Below are positions 25,042 through 36,072 of a stretch of DNA of 64,000 bases, piece after piece; position 1 is the stretch's first letter, and the number at the start of each line of letters is the position of its first letter. The stretch is from Astrocystis sublimbata (taxonomy: Eukaryota > Ascomycota > Sordariomycetes > Xylariales > Xylariaceae), in the NCBI GenBank assembly GCA_022453515.1, contig JAJNNY010000029.1:248001-312000 (forward strand). The letters run 5' to 3'. Under the pieces are notes generated by a model. It searched no databases and was not told the DNA's origin. It was given only the letters and a program-made list of their open reading frames with translations. The position numbers were made by a program, and so were the translations under genes.

Positions 25042-26937
25042 GATGAGGTTGATCTCCACGGTCTCTTATAAAACGCGATTGTATTTTCCCAAGGCTGTCC
25101 GTACGCAGCTTGTCAAGTTCGTGGAAGAATGGCGTTGGAATGCCTTCGGCGTGGCGATATAGGTAGGGCGAACGACGAGATGTTGGAACACCGAATAGAT
25201 CGATAGACCGTGGAACAGGTGGGTATAACACGGCACGATGGATCTGACTGACTGACTGATACCTGCAACTTAGTACAAGGAGGGCAAACAAAGCTGAAGC
25301 TGGGGTGCGGCGTTTATTAATAGATGGGCTGTGTGTTCCCGTAAGTAGGGCGTTTTCCGGGAGCAACCCCTTTGGTCACGGCACATGCAGCGTGGGATTT
25401 GATATAGATCAACTGGGTATTCAAATGTATTCAAATGCTCAGGAAGAGGCAAAGAAAAGACACATTGGCTAAGTTGACTGCAGTCGACATGCAACATACA
25501 TAGTAGGCATATAGTAGTATTTGGCTGGGCACTAGAAAGCGATGAATTTGAGATTTGAGATAGACCAGGGGGAACATTTGAGAATCGTGATGGATCATCC
25601 CGCCCGTTTGGGTCCAAAGGGGATTTGACATTACCACTGACATCAAGAAACGCTCGGCAGTGCTTGTTCAGCGTCGATCACCGTCAACCCCTCATCGAAA
25701 TCGAGTACGAGTACCTAGCAGCGTAAGAGCCGGTTCATGATTTGACAACATCCATGTGCCCTAGGTAGGGTTTAGAGAGGTTATGTAACCTCAGCTCGGA
25801 TGAGACTGCGACAAAAGGCGACAGCCCCTGGGAAACGCATCTCGATTTTGTCATAATGGTCCGGGATTGCAGCGGCCGATTCCAAATTGTCGGGCCCTGA
25901 TTCATTGTGTCGAGAGACGAGTTCCACTCCCGTGTCCGGGGTGAGGATTATAGTGCAACCGCTAGCCGTGGATGTTCTACTGCGTCGCAGCAGTGCATCG
26001 TAGTGCAGATACCAACGGCACGCCGCACGACCTAGGCAGACCTCATGATGCCCGCAAGTTGCAACGCACCTCTGGAGCCTCCTCTCTCTGTCTCAGCCAA
26101 CCTACCGTATTCTGACCGTAGGCCTATGCTGTGGTACAGAGAACATACTCGTACATATCTCGGAATGGAAACCCTGACCCTGTCTGTCGGATGGGCATGG
26201 TTGGACAAAGCATAATCGTAGGCAGGGAGAGGGCGGCTGAGGTGGGCGTTGAGGGGCGTCGCCCTGCGAGCCTGTGCGAGGTGCTCGGGTGCTGTGGTAT
26301 TTGCCATTTTCTGCGGATGAAGTTGGAACAAGATTCCAAATCGAAGCTTGTACGGCTCTAATTGGGAGGAGTCAGCAAACAAGGATTAGCCGCGAGGACA
26401 GTGCCTACCCGCGGCTGTCCGTCATCTCGCACAGTACCGCTCGCCGCAGAGATACCTGGCCAGGACTGGCGTGCCTGGCACAGCGTGGGCAGGGACTACC
26501 TTACACCATCATCTGTCATGGGCATCGGTGTGTGTAATCTCTTAGTACGGCAGGTACCCCCCATCCGAATGAGTGATGCGCTGCGTCAGGTGGAGCAGGT
26601 AGCTGCACACAGTGCCCGCTTTGGGCGTGCCTCCAAACGGCCCTTGCTCGTGCTACACCATGATCGTCGTCCCCCTTCCAAATCTTTTCCCATCCTCGCC
26701 ATCCCACCTCCACCAACACAGATTGCCATGGTCAAATCCACCATTCACGTCTGCTTTCGTCCTCTTCTCCCCTCCCCTTTATCGCCTGCAATCGTCCCAA
26801 CTGCACGAGACGCCTTTGCCAATACCAACCAACAGCACACTTCAAGTGAGATCTCTTGCTGTCTTTCCCTCCGATAGCCTATTTGTTATCCAGGTCCACA
26901 CACACCGTCACCACCGTCACTGCTGATTCGTTCCCAG
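25042..26937. other. divergent intergenic region between the Q-rich gene and msh1
   Basis: The 1.9 kb should contain both promoters. A short GACT/TGAC tandem array lies at about 25246-25260 and a CCTAGGTAGGG motif near 25762. Open frames up to 171 codons (26362-26877) have no domain and are judged spurious. Confidence 0.5.
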
Positions 26938-29900
26938 ATGACTAGCTCAGCATCATGCCCTCGGCTTCTTCCGTTGCTCGCCTGTCGCAGTCCATGTCAG
27001 CTCTGTGACACCGTCAGACTTCGTGTGAGACCCCTGCTTGCTCCAAACACGGCTCTACGCACGAGATCCATTGCCAGTCGTGCTCATCCACGTGACATCC
27101 TACGACGGTCAAGTCTGCCATCTCTCCATCGCTGCACTACTTTGCCTCTAGGCAGCCTGCACGCGCGGGGCAAGAAGACGAAGTCGTCTGTCAAATTGAA
27201 GGCCCTCCCACAAGGTCTTGTTGAGGCGGAGCCGCTGCCCGATTTGCAAGAAGATGGCGGTCCGGCATGTCCCACCGTGGTGTTGAAGGCGCGGGGCAAG
27301 AAGACGAAGTCGTCTGTCAAATTGAAGGCCCTCCCACAAGGTCTTGTTGAGGCGGAGCCGTTGCCCGATTTGCAAGAAGATGGCGCTCCGGCATATCCCA
27401 CCGTGGTGTTGCAGGCGCGTCGCAACATGCAGAAGTTTGAGAATTGCGTGCTCCTGACACGTGTCGGCGGCTTTTACGAGCTCTATTTCGAGCATGCAGA
27501 GGAGTACGGACCGCTACTAAATCTGAAAGTCGCGCATAAGAAGACCAATGCCGGCCTTGTCCCAATGGTACCGTAGTTCGTTCTCCACCATCCGCCCTAT
27601 GTGTCTGTGTCGTGACGCCATCTCTCTGATACCCCTTGTAGGCTGGCTTCCCGTTCTTTCAGCTGGAGAGATTTCTGAAAACATTGTTGCTCGATCTGAA
27701 TTGCTATGTGGCGATAGCCGAAGAGTTTCCCAATGATCCTGGTGATAGGGTGAAGTCTGGGGGGCTCATGCACGACCGCCGAGTCACTCGTGTCATCACC
27801 CCCGGTACCTTGATTGATGAAAACTTTATTGATCCCTATGTCAACAACTATGTGCTGGCTATCCATATCGACTGCGAAGCCCATAATTACTCAACGGATA
27901 CGAATCTACCCGCCGGGAGCGAGATTGCAAATCCATTCTCCACACAGATTGGACTGGCTTGGCTCGACGTCTCCACTGGCCAATTCTATACTCAAGCTAC
28001 AACTGCAGCCTCACTCCCGTCAATTCTGTCTCGAGTGGGGCCTCGAGAGATTGTCGTCGATGAAGTTCTCGAGTCGCAACGAGACCACGAGCTGTTCTCC
28101 GTTCTCGCAGAAGACAAGCATTGCATCACCTTTGCGCCTCGGGGGAAATTCCTACCTGTGACAGAATGGCGTCCTATGTTGGAGTCAGAGATACCGGCGC
28201 AAACTGTTGCGGACTTTGACCCAAGTGAGGCTCAAGCAGGTAGTCTGCTACTTCAATATGTAAACGACCGTCTTCAAGGGTTGAGCATGAAGCTGCAGCC
28301 CCCACAACGACATGAAAACCTGGCGGTGTTAGCCATGGACAAGAATACCATGAGAGCGCTAGAGATTAAGCAAACCATCAAAGATGCCTCCTTCAGGGGA
28401 AGCTTACTCCATGCTGTACGGAGAACAGTTACGAAAGGCGGTGCTCGACTGCTCGATGCGTGGTTGAGCGCGCCATCTACGTGTTTAGATACCATACAAG
28501 GTCGTCAGGACTTGGTCGAATATTTCATACAGAATGTAAACCGCCGCGATGGCATTGTTCTGCTGCTGAGAAGAAGCCACGACTCCCAACGTCTGGTACA
28601 GAAGTTTGCACTCGGCCGAGGGGATGCAGACGATCTTCTAAGCCTAGCGAATACCATTCACGCCATGCAAGACATATCTGGAATCCTTTCAGCCGCAACC
28701 GAAGGTGGGTGGCAAGAGCCAGTAAAACCCGATGATACACATGGAGAGCACTCGAACACAAACATCAGCTCCTCAACTCAATCTCCCTCATGTTTCGAAT
28801 CCATGCTCTCACGTATCAAGCTTGAGGAGCCCGTCAAACTAGCCGAACGAATCCGCAAGTCCATCGACGAAGAGGGGCTCGTTCAGCAGCATGAAACCGA
28901 AGCTGACCAGGCCAACGAGTTGCTCGGCTTGGCTGAAGAAGTTGCTGCTACTGAAGGAACAAAAGGAGATATCGCATCATTGCCTAAGGGCGCGAAAAAG
29001 AGGAAGCCTGCGTCGCTCAGAGACCATTACGCAGAAGACAATATGGCATTCGTTATGAAACCAGAAGCCAGTCGCGGGTTACAAGAGCTACACACTAAAC
29101 TCTCAGCTCTGCTACAAGAGAAGGCCGAGTTGGGAGATGCTATGCGGGTGAGCCTAGGCGCTCCAAGTCTCACACTCCGTTGGACACCTAATCTAGGACA
29201 CATCTGCCATGTGAAGGGCAAAGATATACGGGCTGCAGGGGTCACGGGCCAGGCAGCTGTGAGCTCAAGTCGCAGCACCCGGACATTTTATGCAGTGGAA
29301 TGGACGACGCTGGGTCAGCGAATTCATCAGACACGGTTCGAGATCGGGACCGAAGAAGCACGCATCTTCGCCGAGCTGCGTGCGGAAGTGGTGGCCAATC
29401 TGGTCAAGCTCCGACGCAACGCCTCGGTGCTAGACGAGCTAGATGTGACGACTTCGTTTGCAAGCCTAGCGGGGGAACAGGGACTGACGAGGCCGATCCT
29501 GAACAACTCGACAGCCCATACCATCATTGGGGGGCGACACCCGACGGTCGAAGGCGGGCTACGAGAGCAAGGGCGTACATTTACGAGGAACGATTGTCTC
29601 GTGGGACACACCGCCCAGTCAACTCCTCTGTCACCAACAAGCACCGGCGCTGACACAACAACGCCGACAGTGCCGGTGTACTCGCCAGAGGGCCGTCTCT
29701 GGCTGATCACTGGGCCGAACATGGCAGGCAAAAGCACGTATCTCCGACAGAATGCCCTTATCACCATCCTCGCACAGGCTGGCTGTTACGTGCCCGCGTC
29801 GCACGCGACACTGGGCATCGTCGACGCCGTCTTCTCGCGCGTCGGATCGGCCGACAACCTGTACCGGGACCAAAGCACGTTCATGGTGGAGATGATGGAG

Positions 29901-30305
29901 TCGGCGCAGATCTTGCGGCACGCGACACCACGGTCCCTGGTCATCATGGACGAAATCGGGCGCGGCACGACTCCCGAGGATGGCGAGGCCATCGCTTTTG
30001 CGTGCTTGTACCACTTGGCCACTGTGAACCGGTGTCGCGTGCTCTTCGCGACGCATTTCCATGGCCTTGCGGACCTCGTTCGGGAGCGCGGGCTGCATGT
30101 CACAAGCGAAGGCGGCCCCGTGGAAATGTACTGCACCGACATCGAAGAGGAGGCTGATGGTGGCTTTGTCTATGTTCACAAGCTACAGAAGGGAACCAAT
30201 AGGCACAGCCACGCGCTCAAGGTTGCTCGGCTCGCTGGGCTGCCGGACACGGCTATCGCTGTTGCGAAGGAGATTTTGAGCGAACATGATCATAAGGAGA
30301 CTTAG
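26938..30305 (+). CDS. msh1: MSH1, mitochondrial MutS homologue
   Basis: DNA mismatch-recognition ATPase that maintains mitochondrial DNA. Two exons join as 26938-27567 and 27642-30305 (74-nt intron), giving about 1097 aa. Seen: an Arg/Ser/Leu-rich N-terminus without acidic residues over the first 55 aa, fitting a mitochondrial presequence; a 42-residue segment present twice in tandem (27163-27288 and 27289-27414); MutS domain I beginning NMQKFENCVLLTRVGGFYELY, whose FYE-type element is the mismatch-contacting Phe-x-Glu; connector, lever and clamp domains; and the ATPase with Walker A GPNMAGKST near residue 901 and DEIGRGT Walker B/signature near 980, followed by an ATHFHGL motif. It is longer than yeast Msh1 (959 aa), partly through the N-terminal extension. 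Convergent with P0. Confidence 0.94.
27163..27414 (+). repeat. 126-nt in-frame tandem duplication inside msh1
   Basis: Two adjacent 126-nt copies (27163-27288 and 27289-27414) that differ at about four positions by eye. Each encodes 42 residues beginning ARGKKTKSS. The copies keep the reading frame and lie between the presumed mitochondrial presequence and MutS domain I. Confidence 0.95.
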
Positions 30306-30876
30306 AAAGCAGTTCCGTAGTATGGCATGAAAAGTTGACGGGGATTCCCGTATTTAGATTGGTCTACTGGCTGCTGCTGGTGTTCAAGAAGTACCGCATG
30401 TTTTATACAATGTACGACTACGAGTATGGGTTCTGTAGACATCTTCACATGAGTTAGCTCGTCTGACTGTAAAATGAATGCCAAGCCATATAATAAAGAT
30501 GTGAAAGATGTGTCTCATAAGGTGTTGTTGATAAAAATTGTGTCATCAAGGAATGATCAGGGTTAAAAAGCTCTGATTATTTTTATAATCATTGAACACA
30601 TGTGGGGTGGGGTTCGTGAATATCTAAGAGGAAAATTGACTAACCATTTGATTTGAACGAGTAGCTGGGCACCAAGATGGCAAACAGCATTTCACAACAT
30701 TCATCATAAGCAGCCAATGTTGTCGAGTAAATTCGTTTGTTTCGTCACACGTCAAGTGTCTCCATTGACCAGCAAAAGACCTATGTGCCCTCCATATCCG
30801 TACGTTGAGATCTCGTAAACCTAACCGTAGCCCAGTTTTATGCCAGTCCGTTAACACCATGATCATGCTAGAAAAT
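30306..30876. other. convergent 3' region of msh1 and P0
   Basis: About 570 bp without a gene. It is AT-richer than its surroundings and should hold the polyadenylation signals of both convergent genes. Confidence 0.6.
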
Positions 30877-31940
30877 TTAGTCGCTGAAGATGCGTTAGTG
30901 AAATCTGCGAGATGTGACATTGCGAGACGGAGGGGAGCGTACAAGAGACCACCGAAGCCCTCGTCACCAGACTCTTCGGCTTCCTCCTCGTCCTTGGTTT
31001 CGGCAGCAGCCTCGGCCTTGGTCTCGGTGGCGGCGGCGGCGGCAGGAGCAGACGAAGCGTAGGCGTCGGGGTTGGCGATACGGTCCTTGAGATCCTCAAT
31101 CTCAGGCCAGCTGTACTCGGTCTCGATGGCAACGGACAAGACCTTCTTGTAGCTGTTGACGAGAGAGTGGATGACGGAGGGGAGGGTGGGGAAGTTGAGG
31201 GCCAGCGACAGCGAGGCGATGGTGGTGATGGCGCTGGTGAAGGTCTTCAGGAGCTGCTCCTCACCGATGTCGAGGACTTCGGGGGCGAAAGCGTTGCCCT
31301 CGTCGTAGACCTGCGCGACACCCAGACCGTAGGTGAAGGGCGAGATGTTGAGCATGTTCAACAGGGTAGCCTCGGAGGGACCGACCTTGCTGCCGGACTC
31401 GACGAGCTTGAGGTCGGTGGTGATTTCAATGGTACCACGGGCAATCTTGGTGGGGACACCGAGAGCCTGGAAGAAAGAGGTCTTACCAGGCTCCATACCG
31501 GTGTTGCCGGCGGGGACCCAGACGTCGGCAGGCGCAACGGCACCGGCACGGGCAGGGGCGGCAACCTTGTTGGCCAGGATCTTGTCGCGGATGCTCTTGA
31601 GCTCGCCGTTGGTGAAGACGAAACCGATGTTGCCCTTGACGTGGGGCAGCAGCTTCTCGTACTCGGGGGTGTCGTTGATGAAGGTCTTCAGGGCTCGGCG
31701 CACCTAAGAATCGGGGGTGTTAGGTCGGCGCCGCCTGCACGCACAATCGCAGCGATTTAAACATACCATGGTGTTCTTGCCCATCAGGACGACGGCATCT
31801 TCACGGAGAGACTGTCGGACCTCGTGCATCTGCTGCGAGCTGACATTGTCGACGGTGACGATAAAGACGGACTTGTACTCCTCAAGCAGGGCCTTGAGCT
31901 TGGGGAAGTACTCCGCCTTCTTTTCCTTGCTGGCTCCCAT
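30877..31940 (-). CDS. rpp0: large-subunit ribosomal protein P0 (uL10, acidic stalk base)
   Basis: Forms the base of the ribosomal P-stalk, binds 28S rRNA and P1/P2 dimers, and recruits elongation factors. Three exons join as 31940-31767, 31703-30943 and 30883-30877, giving about 313 aa, the usual length. Seen: N-terminal [22 protein letters not shown], the L10 domain (KNTMVRRALK, spanning intron 1), an Ala-rich hinge, and an acidic tail [14 protein letters not shown] completed to FD by the last exon. That final exon contributes only one base of the Phe codon plus GAC TAA, so splicing of the 59-nt second intron decides the universal GFG-LFD stalk tail. Without it the frame would run on for some 90 unrelated residues. 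The tail fit makes the tiny exon convincing. Convergent with msh1. Confidence 0.95.
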
Positions 31941-32564
31941 ATCTTCTTATTTATGAAGTTAGGATGTTTAAAGCCAGCTGAATCTGGTGTGTGGTGGTGA
32001 TTGGGTTTGGTGGTGGTTGGTGATGGTGTTGCGAGAGGTCCAAGTTGCAATTGCGCCCGAAATTTGCTAGTAATTCTTTGTGTGTCTCCACCTTTTTCGA
32101 GATAGGGCTTCGGAGTCGCCTCTAATCTGCCCCTAGGCCATCTGAAGCCGCTAGTCTATTTAAAGTTAGATCAGACCAAGCTGAATGTAAGTGCTGTGCC
32201 TATCTAGGCATTTACCTAGAGTAGGTAGATACCCTCAGTTGCCCCAAGATTGACGTTGACATCTATTGGTTTAGGGTACTCCGTGTATGTAACAGTGCGC
32301 GAAATTCGGGTTATACTGTATATCCATTCGTCAGGCTCTTTCCTGCGTGATTGTAGATATTGCAGATGCATAGGAGTCGAGAGACTACCTAAAGTACAGA
32401 TAGTTATATCAGTGAAGACCTACAAAGCACCTTGGGAATAGTGTTCAATGATTCATATGCGCTTTTCTGACCACGTACTTGTCGCGCTCGACCACTTGAG
32501 GTCCATCGTTGTGGGTATATATACGTATGATACACGATCTTTATAAATACAATGAGACGCGACA
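31941..32564. other. promoter region of rpp0 and 3' flank of the PPR gene
   Basis: About 620 bp without a gene. GGTTGGTGATGGT/GGTGGTGATTGGG low-complexity sequence lies in the presumed P0 leader (31985-32035), and ACCTAGAGTAGGTAGATACC occurs near 32214. Confidence 0.5.
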
Positions 32565-35051
32565 TCAAGTGCTAGTACGAGTCTCTGTATCTTGAGCTGC
32601 GCGAGTCTTTGCATCTTGATCTATTTTAGCCTCTGGATCTTGGGTTGGCTGGGCCTCTGCTTCTATATCTTGAGCTGCCTGGGATCGTAGGCCCATGGCA
32701 TCGGCAGCTTCGATGGCCAACTGTAGCGCTTGTGTTTCTTCCATGTCATCAAAAGCCGTCTGCAGCTGAAGTTCCAGGAAGTTTCCAGTCTCCTCGGCCC
32801 GCAATTCTGGTGACATTTCTTGGCCTTCCTGGAGTTTACCAGATCGCAAGAGGTCCGCTTTTTTGTAAGATAGGTAGTGCTGGAGGCTCGTTTGAGCCCC
32901 CATGATCTTTATGCCTTCTCCGCGCTTGACGACGTTTTCAAGATCCATCGTTTCAATAAGCAATTCAAACACAACCATATCCGGCGGGTTATATTTGAAA
33001 ATGCGCCGTAGACCTCGGAGGGCTAGGAGGATACCGGCGCGATCTTGAATTTTTCGGAACGAGTGTAGTATGGTTCTCGCCAAGAACCCATCTATATTCA
33101 TGCCGTCTGGTGTTCTGAAGATCGAGGCATGCTTGACCATGTCTGCAAATAGAGCACGGCTTTGTTGTGCTTGCGCCTCCAGATCTCTAGGGGGTACCCT
33201 AGCAAGGCGATTTGCTGGAAGGCCCTGCCAGAGAGCCATAAAGGTACGCGAATCCGGTTCCAAGTCAAATCGCGCAAACAATTCCTCGTAAGTGGTTGCC
33301 ACGGCCTCGGATCGCCCTGCTTGGATAAGGGACAAGAGCAGCTGGTTTATCACGAATGAGTCTGGCGCGATTTCTGTGGCTGAGATAGCCTCCCATAATG
33401 GACCCATCTTGTCCAACAGGCCGCGTTGCTTGTAGTTCTCTGCGAGAAGACTGACAGTCTCAAGATTCGCTCGTGGCCATCCGTCACCAGCTTGATATAG
33501 GTTCACGGCAGGTATACTCGTGTTCCTTTTTCGCATCTTCACAAATTGTATTCGTGTGTTGATCATCGCCCATGCGACCTCCTCGGCCTGTTTGGCATGT
33601 TTGGCGGTTCCAGAACGAAACCATGCTCCGATCAGTCCATTCACTTGGATTGCCCGAGGGGTAATACCCTGAGACCTTTGAAGAGACAGGACGTTGTACG
33701 CTCCATGGAGGTCCCCGTGGCCGATAAGTCGCTTCAGCCACTTGCCGAAGAAGAAAGGATTTGCAATGCTGGGAGGGTAATGCTGAGCGCCCACGAGGTC
33801 AACAGTCCCTGACTTCATCATGTCCACGAAGATGAAGAGGGCGTGTTCGGTGTTTCCCGTGGTCAGGAAATATGAAATGATTGTGTCGTAGTCCTCGATG
33901 GCCATGGACTCCCCAAGACTGTCTCGCAAGTCACGGTAAAGGTTGAAGCCGATCTGGACAGCGGCAGGGGTCTCGGCGCATAGCTTAATCAGGGGTTGGA
34001 TGAATCGGGGGTCAACCTCGTGAGGCGATTGCAGAATGGTACTAGCTATGCGCCGAGCTCGTTCGAGGTCGCCGGTACGGCAGTACATCTGCAGTCCCAG
34101 CTGCCAAAAGGCCAAGAATGTATCGGGATTCGTACCAAGAGTGGAAACATGCCGTCGGTGGTTCTCGATAGCCTCCTTCTGCCAACCATCGACAAACATG
34201 GCCTCGAGGGCCAGGATCTGCTGCTCGGGGCGCAGAGTAAGACCTGCGTTGTGCATGTCCCTGGCCAAGGCGTAGACATGCGTCATGCGCGTCGTACTAA
34301 ACGCGTATTCAGCTGAAAGTACCTGCCACAGAACCTCCCAGGTAGGAGCTGGGACAGTATCCCATCGGTCGGATAATATGGTGCGCGCTGCGGAATACGA
34401 CTTCCAAAGACCCTGGACATCCTTAGGCAAGATGCGGTTCCTGTCTCTGACCCTGACACAGCGCCTTAGCCAGTTGTTGAGTCGGTGGATGCGATCTTGG
34501 CGATTGCCGTTCAGGCCTCGGATGGGTATTGCCAATGAGGCTAACGGCAGCTCGTCAGTCGTGGCTGGCAACTCATCGGCGCTGTTGCCAGAGTGCCGTG
34601 AAAGCTGCTCTTGTAGCTTGTCGACTTCTTCCTTGCCTCCCATGTCTTCTATTGTCTTGGCCAAGTCCCTGACATTTTTTATCTGGTCCTCAAGCGCTTT
34701 CAGATGAGCGTCGAGCTCGCCGCCAGGGTCGCTAAATTCTTGGTTGAACTGGTCCTCGCTCTCGAAACGGCGCAGCTCGCCACTGTCTGTCTGCTGGAAG
34801 TAGTTCACCGTCATTTGATGTGGCTCATCTTTGGCCAGACCGAGGGCCTTGAGGGCCTTTAGGCGCTCAGCGTCTTCTTCGGGCGAGCGACGTTTTGAGC
34901 CGCTTGGCGCAGCTGTGGTTGCAGTGTGGGATGAATGTCGAATCGGCGGCCATGGTGTTGTGGTAGTTGGTCGTTTGCGAAGAGCAGTCCGGCAGGCGAG
35001 ACAGATGAAATTGCGTCTACCGAGTTCAAGAAGAGCCGGCCTGGGAGGCAT
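32565..35051 (-). CDS. mitochondrial pentatricopeptide-repeat (PPR) protein
   Basis: Likely an organelle RNA-binding factor acting in processing, stability or translation of mitochondrial transcripts. A single uninterrupted exon of 828 codons. Seen: an Arg-rich, acid-poor N-terminus (MPPRPALLELGRRNFICLACRTALRKR) that fits a mitochondrial presequence; a charged helical linker; then from about residue 240 to 690 helix-turn-helix repeats of PPR type, for instance around THVYALARDMHNAGL and SFVINQLLLSLIQAGRSEAV. The C-terminal 35 residues are a degenerate Gln/Asp/Ala/Glu repeat (QDIEAEAQ, QDPEAK, QDAKTR, QDTETR) encoded by imperfect short tandem repeats. The specific RNA target cannot be told from sequence. 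It resembles fungal PPR proteins annotated without a gene name, so none is given. Confidence 0.83.
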   Translation of the reverse strand: MPPRPALLELGRRNFICLACRTALRKRPTTTTPWPPIRHSSHTATTAAPSGSKRRSPEEDAERLKALKALGLAKDEPHQMTVNYFQQTDSGELRRFESEDQFNQEFSDPGGELDAHLKALEDQIKNVRDLAKTIEDMGGKEEVDKLQEQLSRHSGNSADELPATTDELPLASLAIPIRGLNGNRQDRIHRLNNWLRRCVRVRDRNRILPKDVQGLWKSYSAARTILSDRWDTVPAPTWEVLWQVLSAEYAFSTTRMTHVYALARDMHNAGLTLRPEQQILALEAMFVDGWQKEAIENHRRHVSTLGTNPDTFLAFWQLGLQMYCRTGDLERARRIASTILQSPHEVDPRFIQPLIKLCAETPAAVQIGFNLYRDLRDSLGESMAIEDYDTIISYFLTTGNTEHALFIFVDMMKSGTVDLVGAQHYPPSIANPFFFGKWLKRLIGHGDLHGAYNVLSLQRSQGITPRAIQVNGLIGAWFRSGTAKHAKQAEEVAWAMINTRIQFVKMRKRNTSIPAVNLYQAGDGWPRANLETVSLLAENYKQRGLLDKMGPLWEAISATEIAPDSFVINQLLLSLIQAGRSEAVATTYEELFARFDLEPDSRTFMALWQGLPANRLARVPPRDLEAQAQQSRALFADMVKHASIFRTPDGMNIDGFLARTILHSFRKIQDRAGILLALRGLRRIFKYNPPDMVVFELLIETMDLENVVKRGEGIKIMGAQTSLQHYLSYKKADLLRSGKLQEGQEMSPELRAEETGNFLELQLQTAFDDMEETQALQLAIEAADAMGLRSQAAQDIEAEAQPTQDPEAKIDQDAKTRAAQDTETRTST

Positions 35052-35552
35052 AGCATTTTTTATTTTTATTATATTATTTCGGGTCGTTGGCGATGAGATT
35101 GCGGATCGCGGAGCAGGGTCTTGCAGATCTGGAATGGGAAAATTTTGGAGTGCGGACTCGGCGCGGTGATATCATTTGGGCTACCACAGGCTACCTACCT
35201 CCACCCACCCACCGATTGATAGTGGTGGACTTAAGGGTCCCCTCTGGAGTACCTACCTATAACCCGACACCTACAGCCCCGCCACAGTAGGTACTGCCCC
35301 AAGGTACCTAAGCTGATGAGGGTTCTAGCCTGGAGGTTTTACCAATTGCCAAGGATGCAACAAATTAAGTACTTAGTAGGCTTAGTGCAATCGCCGCTTT
35401 TGCTCAAGCTCCGCTTAGCCAAATGGCATCAGGCAGGCGACTGAGAACTGACTTACCTCTTTATACATGATTTATATCGCGTCACGAGAAGGAAAGCCAC
35501 GGTTGCACGGTCTGCAATACCCCATCATGGACTGCAGTTAGATGCGCGGCAC
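35052..35552. other. upstream region of the PPR gene
   Basis: About 500 bp, apparently non-coding, with CTACCTACCTCCACCCACCC low-complexity sequence and AGGTACCTA-type motifs near 35250-35310. It separates the PPR gene from the pseudogene fragment. Confidence 0.5.
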
Positions 35553-36072
35553 TTAGCGGCCAGATCGGCGTGACTTTTCGGAGTTGCTACCTACCTGGCC
35601 AGCCTTCCTCGACCATCTCCTCATCGAGTAGCGATGCGGAGTCGGCCTCCAACATTCCAGATGGCTCTCCAGGCCCTGCAAGAGGCCAGTCGGCTCAGAA
35701 AGCGCCGGGACGTCGAAGCTCAGCTTTGGCGGCAATTGGTTGATAGCCGAGCAGATCCTTTTGAAGCGGTCAGGCATCCATGTACCCGTAAACATTCTTG
35801 GTGAGCCGGTATGCTGCCCATTTCTCCTTTCCATTCAGCCAGGTGAATGCGAAATTGCGGGTTGGGGGGTGATAGTACTTGGTCTCCTTCCCACCGATCG
35901 CCGGGTAATAGCCGTAGATCTGCACCGACTGGTGGTCATGCGAGATGGAGAAGGCGAGCATCTGCCGATGGGCCTCTTCCTCGATACTTTGAGCTGGGAA
36001 GCTCATAGCTGAACAATAGAGCTGGAATGGAACGACGTTGTCATACCACACTAACTCTTTCGGAATGTTCAA
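35553..36072 (-). pseudogene. truncated, frameshifted fragment of a fungal DUF7924-like protein
   Basis: The minus strand encodes a stretch I recognise as the C-terminal part of a large fungal family (DUF7924 as I recall it): FPAQSIEEEAHRQMLAF, then YGYYPAIGGKETKYY and GKEKWAAYRLTKNVY in one frame (36072-35770), continuing in another as TWMPDRFKRICSAINQLPP and FDVPALSEPTGL (down to about 35660), and apparently in the third as a Ser/Leu/Glu-rich tail (DSASLLDEEMVEEGW). At least two frameshifts (near 35775 and 35660) break it, and its N-terminal domain is missing because the sequence runs directly into the 3' end of the NLR-like gene. Function of the family is unknown to me. I see no intact copy in the window. 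Confidence 0.7.

Noticed and set aside
26362..26877. 171-codon frame upstream of msh1
   Set aside because: No recognisable domain, overlaps other equally long frames, and sits where the msh1 promoter and leader are expected.
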